Positions 10,553 to 23,900 of a DNA stretch of 64,000 nt are shown in pieces; position 1 is the stretch's first letter, and each line of letters starts with the position of its first letter. Under the pieces are notes generated by a model. That model worked only from the letters and a program-made list of their open reading frames with translations. It did no database searches and had not been told where the DNA came from. A program made the translations under genes and the position numbers. Origin of the DNA: Ectocarpus siliculosus (Eukaryota; Sar; Phaeophyceae; Ectocarpales; Ectocarpaceae); NCBI GenBank assembly GCA_000310025.1, contig FN649740.1:4098514-4162513 (forward strand), read 5' to 3'.

Positions 10553-13020
10553 GTAAGCCGTTCAGATGTAAACACAAACGTGTTGGGGTTCATGTCACGC
10601 TGGGAATTTTTGGGTTTGAATCCAGGGGATTTGCAGCCGCCAGCCCTTTTGCCAGCTTCACGTTGCTGCAAGCTAGCCTGGCCCCTTCAAGGTTCAAGTA
10701 GGTCAGGCGGGGGTAGCCCTGTAGGATTGTTGCTACTAGTATTGATGTTGGTCTGTTCTTGTTCTTGTTCGTTGTGCGTAAAACAGGGATAGCGCAAAGA
10801 CTGCACAGTTGATCGGTCTCTTCGTCTCATTATCTCACGTTTCTGGGAAATTGCGGCTCGTCTCATCACAAGGTACCTCTGGCTTTGAGCATCAAACAAA
10901 CACCCACCCGACCACTCTCGCCCCTCGTTCCCGCCGCGGCCCTTCCCTTGCCTCCAAACCTCCACGAAGAACGAGAGAAAAAGCAGAGAGCATGACGAGC
11001 ACGTGACTCAGGTTTTGACGCACCTGGACAAGTGCACGGGGGGTGACGAAATAGGCGTCGCCCGAAAAAAGCAGGTGATTATTGAACCCAGCAATTCTGG
11101 GGAATGGTTTCAGTCTTCCTTTTCGACCCGGGCAAGCCATACCGTTGTTCACGCTAGTTTGCCTACACCTGTCCCCGAGCCATGGTGCGGTAGGCAGCGG
11201 CCATGACGGAACCACATGAATTGCCCGTCGATTGTGACACTTTCTTGACCGGCAATATGCGTTTTAAGCGGGCTAACCGCTTTCATGAAACCATTTGAAG
11301 CACAATCTGCGTATCTGCTCATCATGTGTTGTCGGCCAACGACCCGGCGCTTGTATTCCACGTGGCGCACTCTTGTGGTCGTTTCTGCCAAGACGTTTTA
11401 GCTACTGTAGCCTTCGACCAATTCCAGGCGTTGAAACATCATGTCGTGCTGCCGCCGCCGCCGCCGCCGCTAAACCCGCTCCCGAGCTCTAGAAGTTGGA
11501 CACAGTCGAACACGCAACTTCCTCAAACCAACAAGTGAACGGCCGTTCCACCAGAGTTTTTGTCGCGGGCGATCCACACAGCGTACAGTATTCCCCTAAT
11601 TGTCGAGTGATGGTTTTCATCCTTGTGTCCGACGTTTTTTGGCAGATCCATCGAGCAGAGGTGTTGGGGCTTCGCATCAGCAAAATATTGCCTGGGGGAC
11701 CCGTGGATGGATGATCAGAGGAAAATGAGGCGCAATGCGTCAGACCCATCTGCGTCTCCCCGGGATATTCGAACCTTTTGCACACTTGTATGGACGGGAG
11801 CGCTTCTGCGTCTGCTGGTGTTTTGCATCACTTCCTTGGCAAAGGTCCATCAAGTGCTTGCATTCTCAAGAATATCCTTGTATAGGGTGCACAGCAGTAT
11901 TGTTGTTGCTGTTGTAGTTGGTCATGTTCGTCATGGGCGCTGCATGTTAAAGAATATACTGTAGTCGGTTTATGGTGGATGGGTCTGCCATTTTCAGGGC
12001 CGGTAGCGAGCGCACCTTCACTGTGCATTGAACAGCAAATGACATGCTCAGCAGCGGTCAAGCAAGCACCACATTCAATTCACGGATGGAGGTCAGAGGC
12101 CTAAATCGAGCCCGATCCCCCTTTCCCCCTTTAGAGATGTGTGTACATTCTGTGTGTTTCCCTACGATTTACGTTCGTGCGCCTTTGGTTTTGAGCCGGT
12201 GTTGTTCGTTTCATCCGTGTTCGTGCAGTTTTCATAACGTTTGGCGCTCTATCACGCGAGGCTTTTGTCAAAGGCGGCGCGCGAGAATTGGTAGATGTGT
12301 TTTGCACTACTTTGTTCCTCTCTCGGGGATCTGGCTATTCATCTGTTTAGCATGTTCAAGCTCTTCCGGCCGTATCCCCCACTTTTTCAAGAAATTGGCA
12401 GCTTCGTGAAACAAACATGGTACATCCCTTCTGTTGTGAAAAAAAAATCAATTTGGTGTGACCAGCTCGATCTGTTTGAGGACCGACGCGTTTTCCCCAA
12501 CCGTCGAGCCTGTTTTTCCGCATCTGGTGAAGCCTACGTGGTTTTCACTGCAAGTTTGATATAGCACGGAGTTGGCGCAGAATCCGTGTTACTCCTCCGA
12601 GGCGGTACGCGTCAGGCCGGGTTAGCATCTGCGCGGGCAGGTCGTTCCGCAATGCGTACGAACGAAACCGCCTCTGCGCGCGCCCACGCCCTCAACTTAT
12701 TGTGTCAGCAGAGGGCGAACAAGAGAGCCAAGCACTTCCTCAACTTACGTCATTTTAGCGGGTGGGACTTGTGCCCGTTTTATTTTTGCCCGACCTCGAC
12801 ATATTTTAGCGCCTGGTACACGTATCGTACCCCTGTACTACACGAGGTTTCCTTTTCCTGTCTGGTTGCACTGCATGATGTATGTATTTTCCGCGTTCAT
12901 TTCGAGTTCATATTCCCGCGTGAACTTTCCCCGTCGTCTTTGACAACAGTAGTACCTGGTGAACGTTTCGTTGCGCTCGACTACACGAGGATTCAATTGT
13001 TAGGCAGACGCTTTCCCGCC
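10553..13020. other. Gene-free or undeciphered stretch
   Basis: Several open stretches of 60-150 codons on both strands, none with a family signature. A (CCG)n run lies near 11450-11470. Any 3' exon of the small gene starting at 9864 would lie in the first part. Confidence 0.4.
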
Positions 13021-14547
13021 TTATTTGTCCTCGCCTAGTTTTGTTGACTGGTTGGACTGCATTATTTCCCGCGTGTATTTCACTCGTCGGACTGCATTGC
13101 ATGCCACTTTCACCTTGCGCGTTCTATGAGTGGTCTGCGTACTGGATGCTGTAGTTCGTGAGTTTACCCTTGCAAGAGACCCAAGCGAGGAGGTGGAGCA
13201 TAGTTCGTCGAGGGCCGTTCCTGGAGGCGCGTACCACGTCTTGAATTCTGACATTTTGCCCCCATGCTTCCGCTTTTCTACTGGCTGTCGGTTGTGGTCC
13301 TCCGCCGTTTGGTTGATGGCCATGATATCACTCACAATGTCAGCGACACACGAGAAGGTCTTGGTGCCAAAACCAGTCGTATCTGGTTCCTCTTCTTCCT
13401 CGATCATCTCAGAAATTCGACGGAACTTACGGTAAGTTCGTACGTTGCGCTCGATTGCCAGGTCTAGAGACGATCCAAACCTGTCTCTCCAAGGCCCCTC
13501 GAGCACAAGCCGGTACACGTGTCCCTCACGAACCCCAACGTGTACTGTGGGCGGTCGGAGGTTCGTTTTCCCGTCGGATGGTCCAAGAATATTGGCACCA
13601 GTGCCCCGATGTGACCACACCACCACGCTGGCCTTGGTCGTATAGAGCCACTTTTCGAGATGGAATAATGTCAAGGTGGGTGGTTCTGTATCCCCCGAAA
13701 CCCATTTGTCGGACTCTAATGCCCCGATGTCTCGCTCCAGTAGAATCGAACCGAGGTTGCGGAAGTAGTTCCCACCATCAGGCGCGCCCTTTTTTGGTCG
13801 ACCACTACGGGATGAGATCGTAAACGCACCCGTAGGATCTACATCGCGGAATCCAAACCTTGTCCTCTCCCGTGCTTTTAGCAGGTCGACTTGACTGTCG
13901 CGCCAAGCGTCGGCGATGAGGACAGCGAGACAGGTTCCGGGAAGCTGATTTTGCCATTTTTTACCGAACGCAGTGATGGGGGCATATCTCACAACTCTAT
14001 GCCCGAAGTTCCCTATGTTAAGCAGTCTGAAAAAGAGGCTCTGTGAGTCGATACCAGATCGGACCTTGAGGCTCACAAGAGAGATCGGGATGCCGGAGTC
14101 GACGTCGATCCTCCTGCCAGCTGACGCCCAGCAGAGGATTACTCGCCAGGTATCGTCGGCCGCTGACACAACCAGCTCTCCAACGCCACCACCCTCTACA
14201 TCTACAATCGCTGTGCGCCAAGCCTCGGCGTCACGCGGGTGGACCATGCCTCTCTGCAGCACCGTCCTCGCCCAAGTTTGGAATTTGTACAGGTTGGGAT
14301 CTCCTCCGAGGGGGTGCGAGTTGAACCACATGTGTCCCGGCCCCGGCGAGGAAGGGAAGGACATACGAACCCTAAAACCCGTGCCGAAGACGGCCTGGCG
14401 CCTGTAGGTGACCCCTTTAGGCCCCATGTACCGCCACCCGTTGCTCCTGCCTGCGCGAGGTGCGGCCTGGTCTACCTGCTCCACGTAGCACCACCGGTAG
14501 CTGGTGGCATGTGATGATGGTAGAGGTGCCGTGGTTGCCCGTGCCAT
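13021..14547 (-). CDS. Intronless 508-residue ORF of unknown role, possible mobile-element fossil
   Basis: The longest single open frame in the window. The first ATG in frame is at 14547; the open frame itself reaches 14616 from a GTG. It ends with TAA. A 1.5-kb uninterrupted frame is out of character beside genes with 100-200 base exons. No catalytic motif is plain to me. The middle (about residues 300-360) has a strand-rich pattern (ASVVVWSHRGTG, then TVHVGVREGHVYRL) that recalls the region before the exonuclease domain in B-family polymerases of some large DNA mobile elements; this is a weak resemblance. Then comes an acidic patch (MIEEEEEPD) and a basic tail. No capsid, integrase or polymerase partner was seen nearby. 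If it is an element remnant it is incomplete. Confidence 0.45.
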   Translation of the reverse strand: MARATTAPLPSSHATSYRWCYVEQVDQAAPRAGRSNGWRYMGPKGVTYRRQAVFGTGFRVRMSFPSSPGPGHMWFNSHPLGGDPNLYKFQTWARTVLQRGMVHPRDAEAWRTAIVDVEGGGVGELVVSAADDTWRVILCWASAGRRIDVDSGIPISLVSLKVRSGIDSQSLFFRLLNIGNFGHRVVRYAPITAFGKKWQNQLPGTCLAVLIADAWRDSQVDLLKARERTRFGFRDVDPTGAFTISSRSGRPKKGAPDGGNYFRNLGSILLERDIGALESDKWVSGDTEPPTLTLFHLEKWLYTTKASVVVWSHRGTGANILGPSDGKTNLRPPTVHVGVREGHVYRLVLEGPWRDRFGSSLDLAIERNVRTYRKFRRISEMIEEEEEPDTTGFGTKTFSCVADIVSDIMAINQTAEDHNRQPVEKRKHGGKMSEFKTWYAPPGTALDELCSTSSLGSLARVNSRTTASSTQTTHRTRKVKVACNAVRRVKYTREIMQSNQSTKLGEDK

Positions 14548-14616
14548 CCTCTCTTTAAAATGAGCCAACGTATTATTTCTCTTTTTTACCCGAAGCGTCA
14601 ACCACGGTGGTGGCAC

Positions 14617-16375
14617 CGTTGACTGGTGACCATAATATATCTGTCTCTCGATGACTCCGTGTGGTGGAGACGCGATTGGAATGTAGAAAATGCCTCTTCT
14701 TCTGTGAGGGAAGAACGTAGTTGTGAGCGTGTGGGTGTTTCCTGGCGACGATTGTTTCCCGTCAAGATTTGTCCCTGCTGTGTGTGCCTTTTTTACTCAA
14801 AGAGCGTCCGTCCATCGTGTGGATGCGATAGATAATACCACGAGAAGAGGAGAGAAAGTGGTGGGTTCAACACTCAGCCCAGGTATTTTTCGGTGCGGCC
14901 AGGTGATAAATAAATGCGTTCGTCCAGGACACGAACGATTGTACTATACGTGTGGTCGGCGGTTCTCGCGAGTGACTGAGCCCATCAACCAAATCAGTCG
15001 CCCACGGCGAGTGTAAGGTTTTCGAGTTTTCCCCCGAGAGAAGAAGTCATGATCGTGGCTGACGTCATCGGTCGACCATGGAATTTTCCGAACACTTTCA
15101 AAACAATTGGCCAATCAGAAAACTGCGGGCACCTTCTCTCTCTCTCTCTCTCTTCCCGGATATCAAAACCATTTGTCTACTGTACACATGTACACATGGA
15201 ACTATTCTTTTTTTTACGTTGTTGGCTTTGTTTCCCCTTTATTTGAAATCTCCCACCTCAAGTATTTTGTCTCTTTCCTTGAAGTTGTACATACCACCGT
15301 TTCTTCGAAGGATGCCCCCCCCCCCCCCCCAACAACTTTGGCCTGGAAAACAACTACGTCGGAAGTTTTGTCCCGGGAGGTCGAGTGCCAGAGACGTTGA
15401 AAAACGGTGCCACCCTTGTCTCGACGAGGTGGCCCCGGTGTTCTCATATATTCGCATGGCATGGCAATTAGTCTTTAGACCGTGGAATTTGCATTCCTGC
15501 AATGGGACGGAGTTTTTTGCCGGCCCAGTCAAAGTTTCACAAGGATGAGAACCAGAAGCTGGTCATCACCCTTCCTAAAGTTTGCTGTGCCAAACCAGAC
15601 ATGCCATGGGTCGATTGGGATCCCAGCTTACAAAAAAATCATATTCGGTAGGCAGGACTATACTTCAAGTCTTTGGGGGGGGGCGTCTTTGGGATCTTCA
15701 CTAGAAGCAGCAACGTTCTTATTGTGTCTTATTGTAACTTCCCACTCCCGGCCAACGTTCAATCTTTCTCTCTTTGAAGATAACGACGTACCGACCTGCC
15801 CGTGACGTCGCCCCGTTGGCAAAGGTGCATCAAATGTGCGCTCGTCGTGAGTATACAGCAATATTTCTGTGAACATCCAACTTCGAGAGCGCAATTGAGG
15901 GTTGGTAGGTTTTGGTTCCCCAGGACAAACACTTTTTCTTGTGGTGATCTCAGGGTTTGACCACGTGGGATGGGCAGTCGAAAACGAAGAATAAGGCCAT
16001 CCATGCAGAATAAAAAAAATCCGGCGAACTAAACGTGTCCCAAGAGTGCCGGCGATTGGCCACTTCGCTCAATTCGGTTCTTCTGCAGGACGGGCCTTAG
16101 AATGTACCACTTACAAGGACGACTTATACCAGCGCGTGATCGCACATCTGTCGGGCACACCCCTCCCACGAACACGGCAGCCCGACACACAATGGCCGTT
16201 TGGATGTTGTACTGCAGCATGACAGGATCATGCAGTCATGAAGCGTACACAGTATTAGGAAAAATAAATTAAGGAATAATAAAAACACATACAAACACAG
16301 AAAGCTGCCCGTTCGAGAGATAACCACAGTCCGAAGGCACGGCGGTAGACTACTGCAGTCTACTACTGTTTCTGC
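14617..16375. other. Gene-free stretch
   Basis: Noncoding as far as I can see. Holds a short CT microsatellite (about 15139-15155) and C and G homopolymer runs near 15317 and 15676. Confidence 0.45.
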
Positions 16376-17032
16376 TTGCTGTCATGCCTCGGCGAAACGA
16401 CACCTATTCCGCCGTATTTTTCTGTTACCACACACCGTACCGTATCCATCCTCAGATCTTCAGGGACCTTGGTCCCACTCGACCCCACAAGTTTTCGTTC
16501 GAGCGCTGTACAGTTCTTTTCACAACAGAGAATCGACAAGTCTTCTCCGATGTTTTGGGAACGAGTTGCGGAAGTTCTAGAGATTGATCGTCGCACGTCG
16601 CCACGTGAAGCATTGGCTCTGGACGAACAGCAGGGGACCAAGCGTGCAAGAATGAAGGCCTTCGGTTATTCAGCCGCAGCAGCATTGCGTTTGGCCAAGA
16701 CTAACGCACGCACACTGGGAAGAGCTATGAAGGGGTATCCCCACCTAACAATCCTGTCCTTTGCTTTGCTTTGTGAGCACCGGCGCTTGTGCTCATGGGC
16801 TCAAAGAGTGTGGTCTCAGAAATCCCGCCTCCACCGGCTTTCGCAGGTGACGGAAGCACACCTTCTTGCCGTGATTTTCTCTTTCTTTCCGAGCTCTTCA
16901 GTTTTTGCTCATTGCTGCACGTGCCGATCCGAGCCTCGAAGGCCCCCCTTCATCCCGCCGGAGGGCTCATCATTGTTACTTGCCAACCACGACACCGAAC
17001 CAACACATACCCGTAGCCACACAGTCACATGA
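16376..17032 (+). CDS. Unrecognised ORF, 218 codons, doubtful
   Basis: Open on the plus strand. The central part (about residues 55-125) has a plausible helical, charged make-up (MFWERVAEVLEIDRR, then an Ala-rich helix and ARTLGRAMKGYPHLT). The ends look random and no splice-linked partners were found. It may contain one real exon or be chance. Confidence 0.2.
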   Translation: MLSCLGETTPIPPYFSVTTHRTVSILRSSGTLVPLDPTSFRSSAVQFFSQQRIDKSSPMFWERVAEVLEIDRRTSPREALALDEQQGTKRARMKAFGYSAAAALRLAKTNARTLGRAMKGYPHLTILSFALLCEHRRLCSWAQRVWSQKSRLHRLSQVTEAHLLAVIFSFFPSSSVFAHCCTCRSEPRRPPFIPPEGSSLLLANHDTEPTHTRSHTVT

Positions 17033-20000
17033 GATATTTCTAGCAGCAGGCCCGGCCGAGGGCTCAGCACTTGTACACGCTAGACTCTGTTCGACCCCGA
17101 CTCTTCGAGATAGAGTGAGTTGTCGATGGAACGACGAACACCACATATAGTCAGTCACTATATGAACGGACTGGCGTGTCAGCAAGAAGAGAGGGCGAGA
17201 GAAATGGATATTCTCCATGTTATACGGTTTCACGTTTTGTTGCAATTGGTTGGCACATTATATGGGAAAGACATGTTGTCTGTACGGGATAAGCACCCTG
17301 TTGTTTCAAGTAAGTGTGGCTACTCTTCGCGTGAACCTTTGTGAAAGGTTGTCATGAAAAGCTGTGGTTCTCACATACCTCCCAGATAAATTGCAGAACG
17401 GATGAACGAACTCTTCTATCTCATGCTGGAACTCCAACAAATGGCGTGCGATGTACACTGTTTTGTACATTGTGAACCTGTGCTGTCGAGATGCACCGTT
17501 ATATTGTCTTCACCGTCTCGTGCAAAATAACAGTTAGTTGCAGAATTACACAACCTCTCCTTCCGTCGCTCGTTCGTCGTTATTCGTTCACGTCGTCTTG
17601 AAGGAGATAGGCCGGCACAGCGCCACGTTGGATGGAATTGATATCTCTGGGCTGGAGGCCGACGTAGGCGTGGCACCACAAGCGCAGGTACATGTTCTAC
17701 AAAATGAATACAGAGCACGCGCCGCCAGAAAAACAGTCACGAGTCATGCTGTTCTGTGGAGACTAACGTGAAAGGCACGTGACGAACCACGAAAGCCAGT
17801 ACCGATGGAGATGCCCCGAACGCCTCTTCTACTGTACGTGACACCCGTGATCAAATTCCCCCGTTGGCAAGCGCGATCAAAGATCAGAATGATACGCATA
17901 CGCGAACAATCGCTACACACAATGCACCGACCACGACTTGAACGAAGCTCGTCCAATATGTGAAGATACACATTCACTCCATGCGTCTCATGTTGATCTC
18001 TTTAAGGACAGGACGCGCCTTGCTCGCTATCATCCACGCAATCGTGATTGAACTGTTTTCATACGTTTGGTAGCCTTGCGTGCTTCTGGGTGGCGCCCGA
18101 AGAAAACGCCACGACGAACCGACGTCCAAGTCATTACGCCAGCGCGTTAACCTTGGACTTCGGGAATGCCCACTTGGTTCGCACCATCACCAGCCGTTGA
18201 AGCAAGAATTTCCCGGATTTCTTGATCACGTTCTTGCTCCTACCACTTACTTCCGTTCCGGGGCAACAGATTTCGTCCACGATGTTGATAGCTTCCCGAT
18301 AGCATTGTAACACAACGCATAAACGTGTCATAAACGGCGGTATTGTCGTGGAGTTGAACCTACCTCCAACGTCCATCGGACGTCAAACGTGTACGCAACC
18401 ACTGCATATTTTAAGCAAGGCACGCACTCCACCAGCACTACGGCGACTTGCGGTATCGATCGAACGATACATCGTCGTATCTGAGCCTTGGCGCCCGAAC
18501 TCCTCATATACCCCTGTTGTCCTGCTTCCTCTATGTGCCGCCAATCCGTTTAGTTAAGGGATCGTTGCGCGACACTGTTGGTTGCTATCATCGGGGCAAA
18601 CAATTGTTTGGACGACATGCCTCGGGTCGAGGAATTGCGCGACCGCCAAAAAGTTGAGGTAGGTGTCCTACATTTTCTTTAGGCTTACAAGGGTTCTTTG
18701 TGCTCCACAGGCAGAATGAACATGTATGTCTGCTCGTTCGCTGACAAAATAGATTTGGTACGTTTCTCTTCGACGCAGAACCTAAGGATGACAAACATCA
18801 GATCGGTTGAGGTCCTGCCGAGCTCCCCTTCTGCAGTAAAGCACGCCGTTGTATAAGCTCTCCGCACTGCAGTACACCACATTCCTTGTATTACCCCCCG
18901 CGACGCCTGGCTCCCATCATGGCGTCTTGACGCTGCAGCACGAGTGAGTACAACAGCATACAGTCTAGTGTGAAAGTCTTTGCCCTGTCGTCCGGCGTTA
19001 TGTACATGCATGCATGCATGCATTGGCATGAATGCACGTTCAACGAGGCAGGTCGACCGGGCAACAGCCATGGAAGATCGTGTTCGGCAAGTCCTTGGCC
19101 GGATAGGATAGACCGAGGCCGTGAAGACAGTCTAGAGACAACAGGGTTGTGTGCGGGACGACGGCAGGATTTCGAGACCAAGGTTTCGTAGATCAGGAGA
19201 ACCGGCGCTTGGAAGAGTTGTGCAGGCGAACAACGTGGTATGCATCGCCAAAGAAGGAGCGTGGTATCTGCATACACCAGTATTTGTTCGTGAACCGCAC
19301 GACTTCAGCCCTAGAAGACTCGATTCCGGCCTGTTCCCATGGGTCATTTTCTCGCTTCGAGATGTTCGCGAGTTGAGGTTGAAGAACCAGGCCCCCCTAC
19401 TATCGAATGTGCCGAGTGGAAGTGAAAGCTCCGTAAAACACTTATGGTGGCACAGCAGCAGTGCCGACCTGTTCATATTGATTGCCAGTTCTCGGGCAAG
19501 GGGTCGAATCGCTGGCGTTGCGGTTCTTTGGTGTCGCCCTGCTTCCATTCGTTTGTCTCCATTTACGGGCACTTGCATGAGGTTAAACCCGACTCGGAAA
19601 GAGCAGTGATCACAACGACCGGCTGCCTTCCCGAAAAAGGCAACCTCAAGAGCAGAGACAGCGCAAGCTAAGCGTCGCCTACCCTAGCCAAGACAATACA
19701 GAGGTTGGCTACCCTTTACCCGGGGAGGGGCGTAGCGCAGCGACTGTCTCCTAGTGAAAACAAAAAGGGAGGAATGAATGTGGTACAGAATGTAGGCACA
19801 CAAATAAAATGGGCAGGCAAAATCATTAAAAGACACACCCAGCGTGCGCCCAAACCGCGGCACTAACGAGAGCCAAACGCGGACTACAAGGCACCTGACT
19901 GAGTGCACGAAAAAAAAGAAGAAGCTACAGCTACAGCTGGCACATCAGTGGTGGCACCAAAAAAGAGCGGTAGCAGCGGCGGCAATCACAAAAGCTACAG

Positions 20001-20345
20001 CCGCAGAAAGAGACGGGAGACACTCATGATAAGCAAGCTCCCAGCATTCCCCAAACCGGACCAAACATTTCGTCGCTCTGTTGTAGCAACACCCCCAGCA
20101 ACAACGCTTGAGCGTACATGAGAAGACACCACGATAAGCCACCGCCCACGCACACGGGTAAATTGCGCATTTTTTCGGCACTTCCCCGCCTCGGTTCAGC
20201 CTCGAAGCGTGGAGTGGTATTACACGTGAACACGAAACCGACCGCCTCTGCGCTTGGATGTCCAAGACGTGATTGATCTCTCCTAGCTCCCCACAACGCC
20301 CGCCTGATAGACGAGACATGCTGCGAGACTGAAGGTCAACAAGCC
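17033..20345. other. Gene-free stretch
   Basis: Only short chance frames on both strands. A short perfect hairpin CATATAG-TCAGTCA-CTATATG lies at about 17150-17165, and TGCATGCATGCATGCAT at about 19008. No genes are supported. Confidence 0.4.
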
Positions 20346-20588
20346 TTGTTGATGTCGGAGCACGCCATGCCGGCCAAAAACCCGACATTTCCGAACGAAG
20401 ACAAGTTGCGAAACCCCCTTTACAAGATGGGTTGGTGGTTCCCTATTGCCGAACTCATGACAGCAAAAACAAAAATGAAGCAAATCGACAAGGGCGTTGC
20501 CGGAGACATGCGGGGATTTCGCGGGACCGAGTACTTCGTACGAAGCCTCCCCAAGCCAAAATTGCACAAACGCAAGGTGGGACGTTGA
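20346..20588 (+). CDS. Unrecognised short ORF or exon
   Basis: Eighty codons with a natural-looking make-up: MPAKNPTFPNEDKLRNPLYK, an aromatic patch (MGWWFPIAEL), then Lys/Arg-rich sequence ending KLHKRK before a GTGGGA that could be a donor. No family was recognised. It lies tail-to-tail with the nucleotidase gene, whose stop is at 20996. It could be a small basic protein or one exon of a larger gene. Confidence 0.27.
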   Translation: MLMSEHAMPAKNPTFPNEDKLRNPLYKMGWWFPIAELMTAKTKMKQIDKGVAGDMRGFRGTEYFVRSLPKPKLHKRKVGR

Positions 20589-20995
20589 AACACCGTCAGG
20601 AGGCGGTACCCAGACCTTTAAAACAGCGAGAGGGGTCATGAAAATTCAACAGCGGTGCTCTCCCCCCCCCCCACCCCCCGCCTCTTCCGTTGCGGCAAAG
20701 TTCGCCTACAGACCATAAGCACTAACACCCCTTCCCCTCCCCCATTGCTACTGTCGCGGGCCTCGACTAGAACAAAACCGCGCCGAACGACAACCTGATG
20801 AGCTAGCCTTCCCGCCGATTTCTCTGCTGAATCGAGATACAGAGCCCCGAAATTTACAGCGCAACTACTGCTGTATCTCCCGCGCAACACGGTCGGACGG
20901 TAAAACGGACGAGGAGGGCGGGGCTTCGTCTTTGCCTTGGGTTGTTGACCATTTCGAGAAAAAAAAGGCGGCAGCGCGAACGCGTAGTTGGTGTT

Positions 20996-23900
20996 TTATC
21001 TGTTGCCTCCCTTCGCCACGGCCACGTCTGCCCTCGAAGCGGGGATCGGGAAGATTTCCAGCCCTTCGAACTTGAAACCGCCAGGAATCTGTTCGGGTGG
21101 ACATCCCACGTTGCACAGAAAAGGAAAGGGAAAACGGGCGGCGAGAGTGTAAATTGGCGACAAGAAGCTTGACACCAAGTCTGGTCTTAACCGATGCAAA
21201 ATGTAATCTTTAGAAACGCGCGAAAAATGAGCATCTGACTAGGCATGTTCCCCGGCCGAAGGTGGCGCTCTATTGGGGAAAACAGGCGCTCGAGTTTGTG
21301 TGTGTGTGTGTCTTGTGTCATTTGTGAGAGAGGGCGCTTTCCGTTTTCAACGGCGAACCCAGCCATGAACAACGCAATCGCTTACCGCAGTAATAAACAC
21401 GCCCCAACAGCAACAACATCAACACCTAGGGAGGGGGGCAAAAACAAACAGGGTACACGCCCTTTTGCGGGTCAGGATTCTTGACCGATACGCACGGTCA
21501 CGTAAAAAACTCCCCCCTCCCATATCTCTTCCCTTTTCGCAGTCTCGACTCTCCAACTCAGCCCCACCCCCCTGCCACACCTCTCAGTGCGTACCAAGAA
21601 GAAAAACCTCACCCCGTCCCAACTACCGCTGCAACCCAAAACAACTTTGTACTGTACTTCCAAGTCAAAATGCCACCAGGAAACCGCAAGGGGCACCATA
21701 TACTGCGACGACAAAAAACAACCAGAAACAAATCTCACCTCGTTCTCCTCGAGAAGAACCTCCCCGTCCAGGGTAAAGACCATCACGAAGGTGGTCTGGG
21801 TCTGCAGCTCCTCGATCTCCTCGCTCTTGAGGGCCACCACTACCTGGTCCCCCGTTCCGGGAACAAACTTGTATTGTTTTTCATTCGTTCGCATCGGACG
21901 GGGACGGAGGACGAAGCGGAGCGAGACGCGAGAGACGGCGGGGGGAGGGGGTTACGCAGCGTTGAAGCGGGTGGGGTGTGTACCGTCAAAGGTCGGGATT
22001 GTGTCCCACGCCCTCGCATCCTGCGACCACACCGGACGCGGACCTCACAAGCGTTGGTTCGCTTCGTTTCACACGTTATACTGCTGTAGGTGACACAAGA
22101 TGTCACAACCCCTGGACCATTATTCAGAGTGCTAATTCTCCACTCCACAGATGAGGTTGGCGGTGCTGAAAAAGTGGGGGCGTTGGAAGCATCTCATCGA
22201 GAGCTTTCCGAAAACGCATCAAATAATTCAGACACCCTTCTTCGTCGTGGAAGAAGCGCAATGTTGAGGATTGGTCCAGGGGGTCCGATATCCTGTGTCA
22301 TGTCTTGCGCAGGGATAGTGGAGCGGTGTTTTTTTCGCGAGACTGTAACACGGGCAGCCCCAGCAACCCGAGGCAGCCCGCAGGAGACACCCGTGTCATC
22401 TTACAACGCATCGCTTCCGTCGAAAATCGTATTGCCGCCACCGAACACGCTGCGCCGTTTGTGGCAGTTGCGGCTGAGACGGGATCGACAAATGTGCGCC
22501 ACCAAACTGGGGAGAGGGGAAGCGTTACTCGAAACGTTTCTAGGAACGTTTCTAGGAACGTTCCCCCTCTCCCATCTTCGTGGCACTCTTTTGTGGATCC
22601 CTTCTGGGCCCGCCTGACAGCCGCCACATACCACCGCCACAGACGGCGCGAGGTGTTCCGGAGTGGGAAACAATCCCCGGGCGGCATTGTTGACGCAAGG
22701 GCCATACCGACCGCAGCCTTGGGTCTCTGGGCCGCCCCCATGTTACCGTAATCCCGATTACTTGGCACAAAGGATGATGGGACCAGAGAGTGCCACCGAC
22801 CACATGCACAGCGCGACGGCATGGGAGATAGCCAGGCACCACACCAGCGTTGCGCTAACAGCACAAGGTACAGAACGGGAAGAACAGAACCATCCCCCCC
22901 AACGCACGCACACCTTGAAGGAGGAGAACCCGTGAGTCTCGACGATGTCACCCACGTGTCTCACGTCCACTTTTCGGAAGTCTTCGTCCACGATGAGGAT
23001 CGTGTTCGACCCCATCTGAAAAAAATATAAAGACAAACGAGCACCGTTCATGAACAACACGGTGCCAATGCTTCAACAAGAGGGGGGGGAAAAGCCAGAA
23101 GAAATAGAGCTGGTGCCAGAGCCTATCGTATTTCAATAAATAGGGAAACGTGGGGTAGGAGATTTTTATGCACAGAGGGGGCAAGTGTCGATGTCCCTCT
23201 CCGTGTGCAAGTGGGGGTCGATGGCATTGCGACGATCTACATAGGAACAATATTGACAATTTTCGGCAGCACAAGTGAGGTTTGCCGGCGATACAAAGAC
23301 AGACCGACCGGAGTCGGCGTCCGGCAAAAAAAAAAAAGAAGGGATTTCTTGTTGCGAGCGACTGGCGGGACCTGATGAATGAACTATGTACATAGGCAGC
23401 GATCAGAACCCATTCAGCAAGCCAACCCATCAAACCATGTCAAGACCGACATCAATTTTAACAACAAAAACCACACAGCATCGGATAAAAAAACACGACA
23501 GGCAACAGCAGCAGCGGCAGCAGCAGTATCCCTCTTCTGCGCCTGCTGCCGCGTGTCGATCGTCGCCATGCGTCGTTCGCACCTTCTCGTCCCTAACGTC
23601 GTCGTACTTCTCCGAGCTGATGCGGCGGGGCAGGAAGACCCACTTGTTGAGGGCGTCGCTCCAGGCGGCGGACTCGTGGATCATGTACCCGGGGAAGGTC
23701 GCCCCAACCTTATCGCGCAGCGTGCTGGTGGTGTTAGCCCAACAGCGCAAGCCCACGGAGAACGGAGCACGCACACGCAGCACGAACAAAAAACACACAC
23801 ACGCAAACGCAAGGCGCGGGGGGAGAACAGCCAAGGGTTGGAGGAGGAGATGGGGTGGTGTCAGAGGTAGGGGTGAGGCGGGGCAGCTAAATAGCTCGCT

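Noticed and set aside
12586-13038. 150-codon plus frame
   Set aside because: No known motif, random-looking composition, no splice-linked neighbours.
22298-22951. 217-codon minus-strand frame and a 148-codon plus frame
   Set aside because: They arise from the foldback element and are not in phase with the nucleotidase exons on either side.
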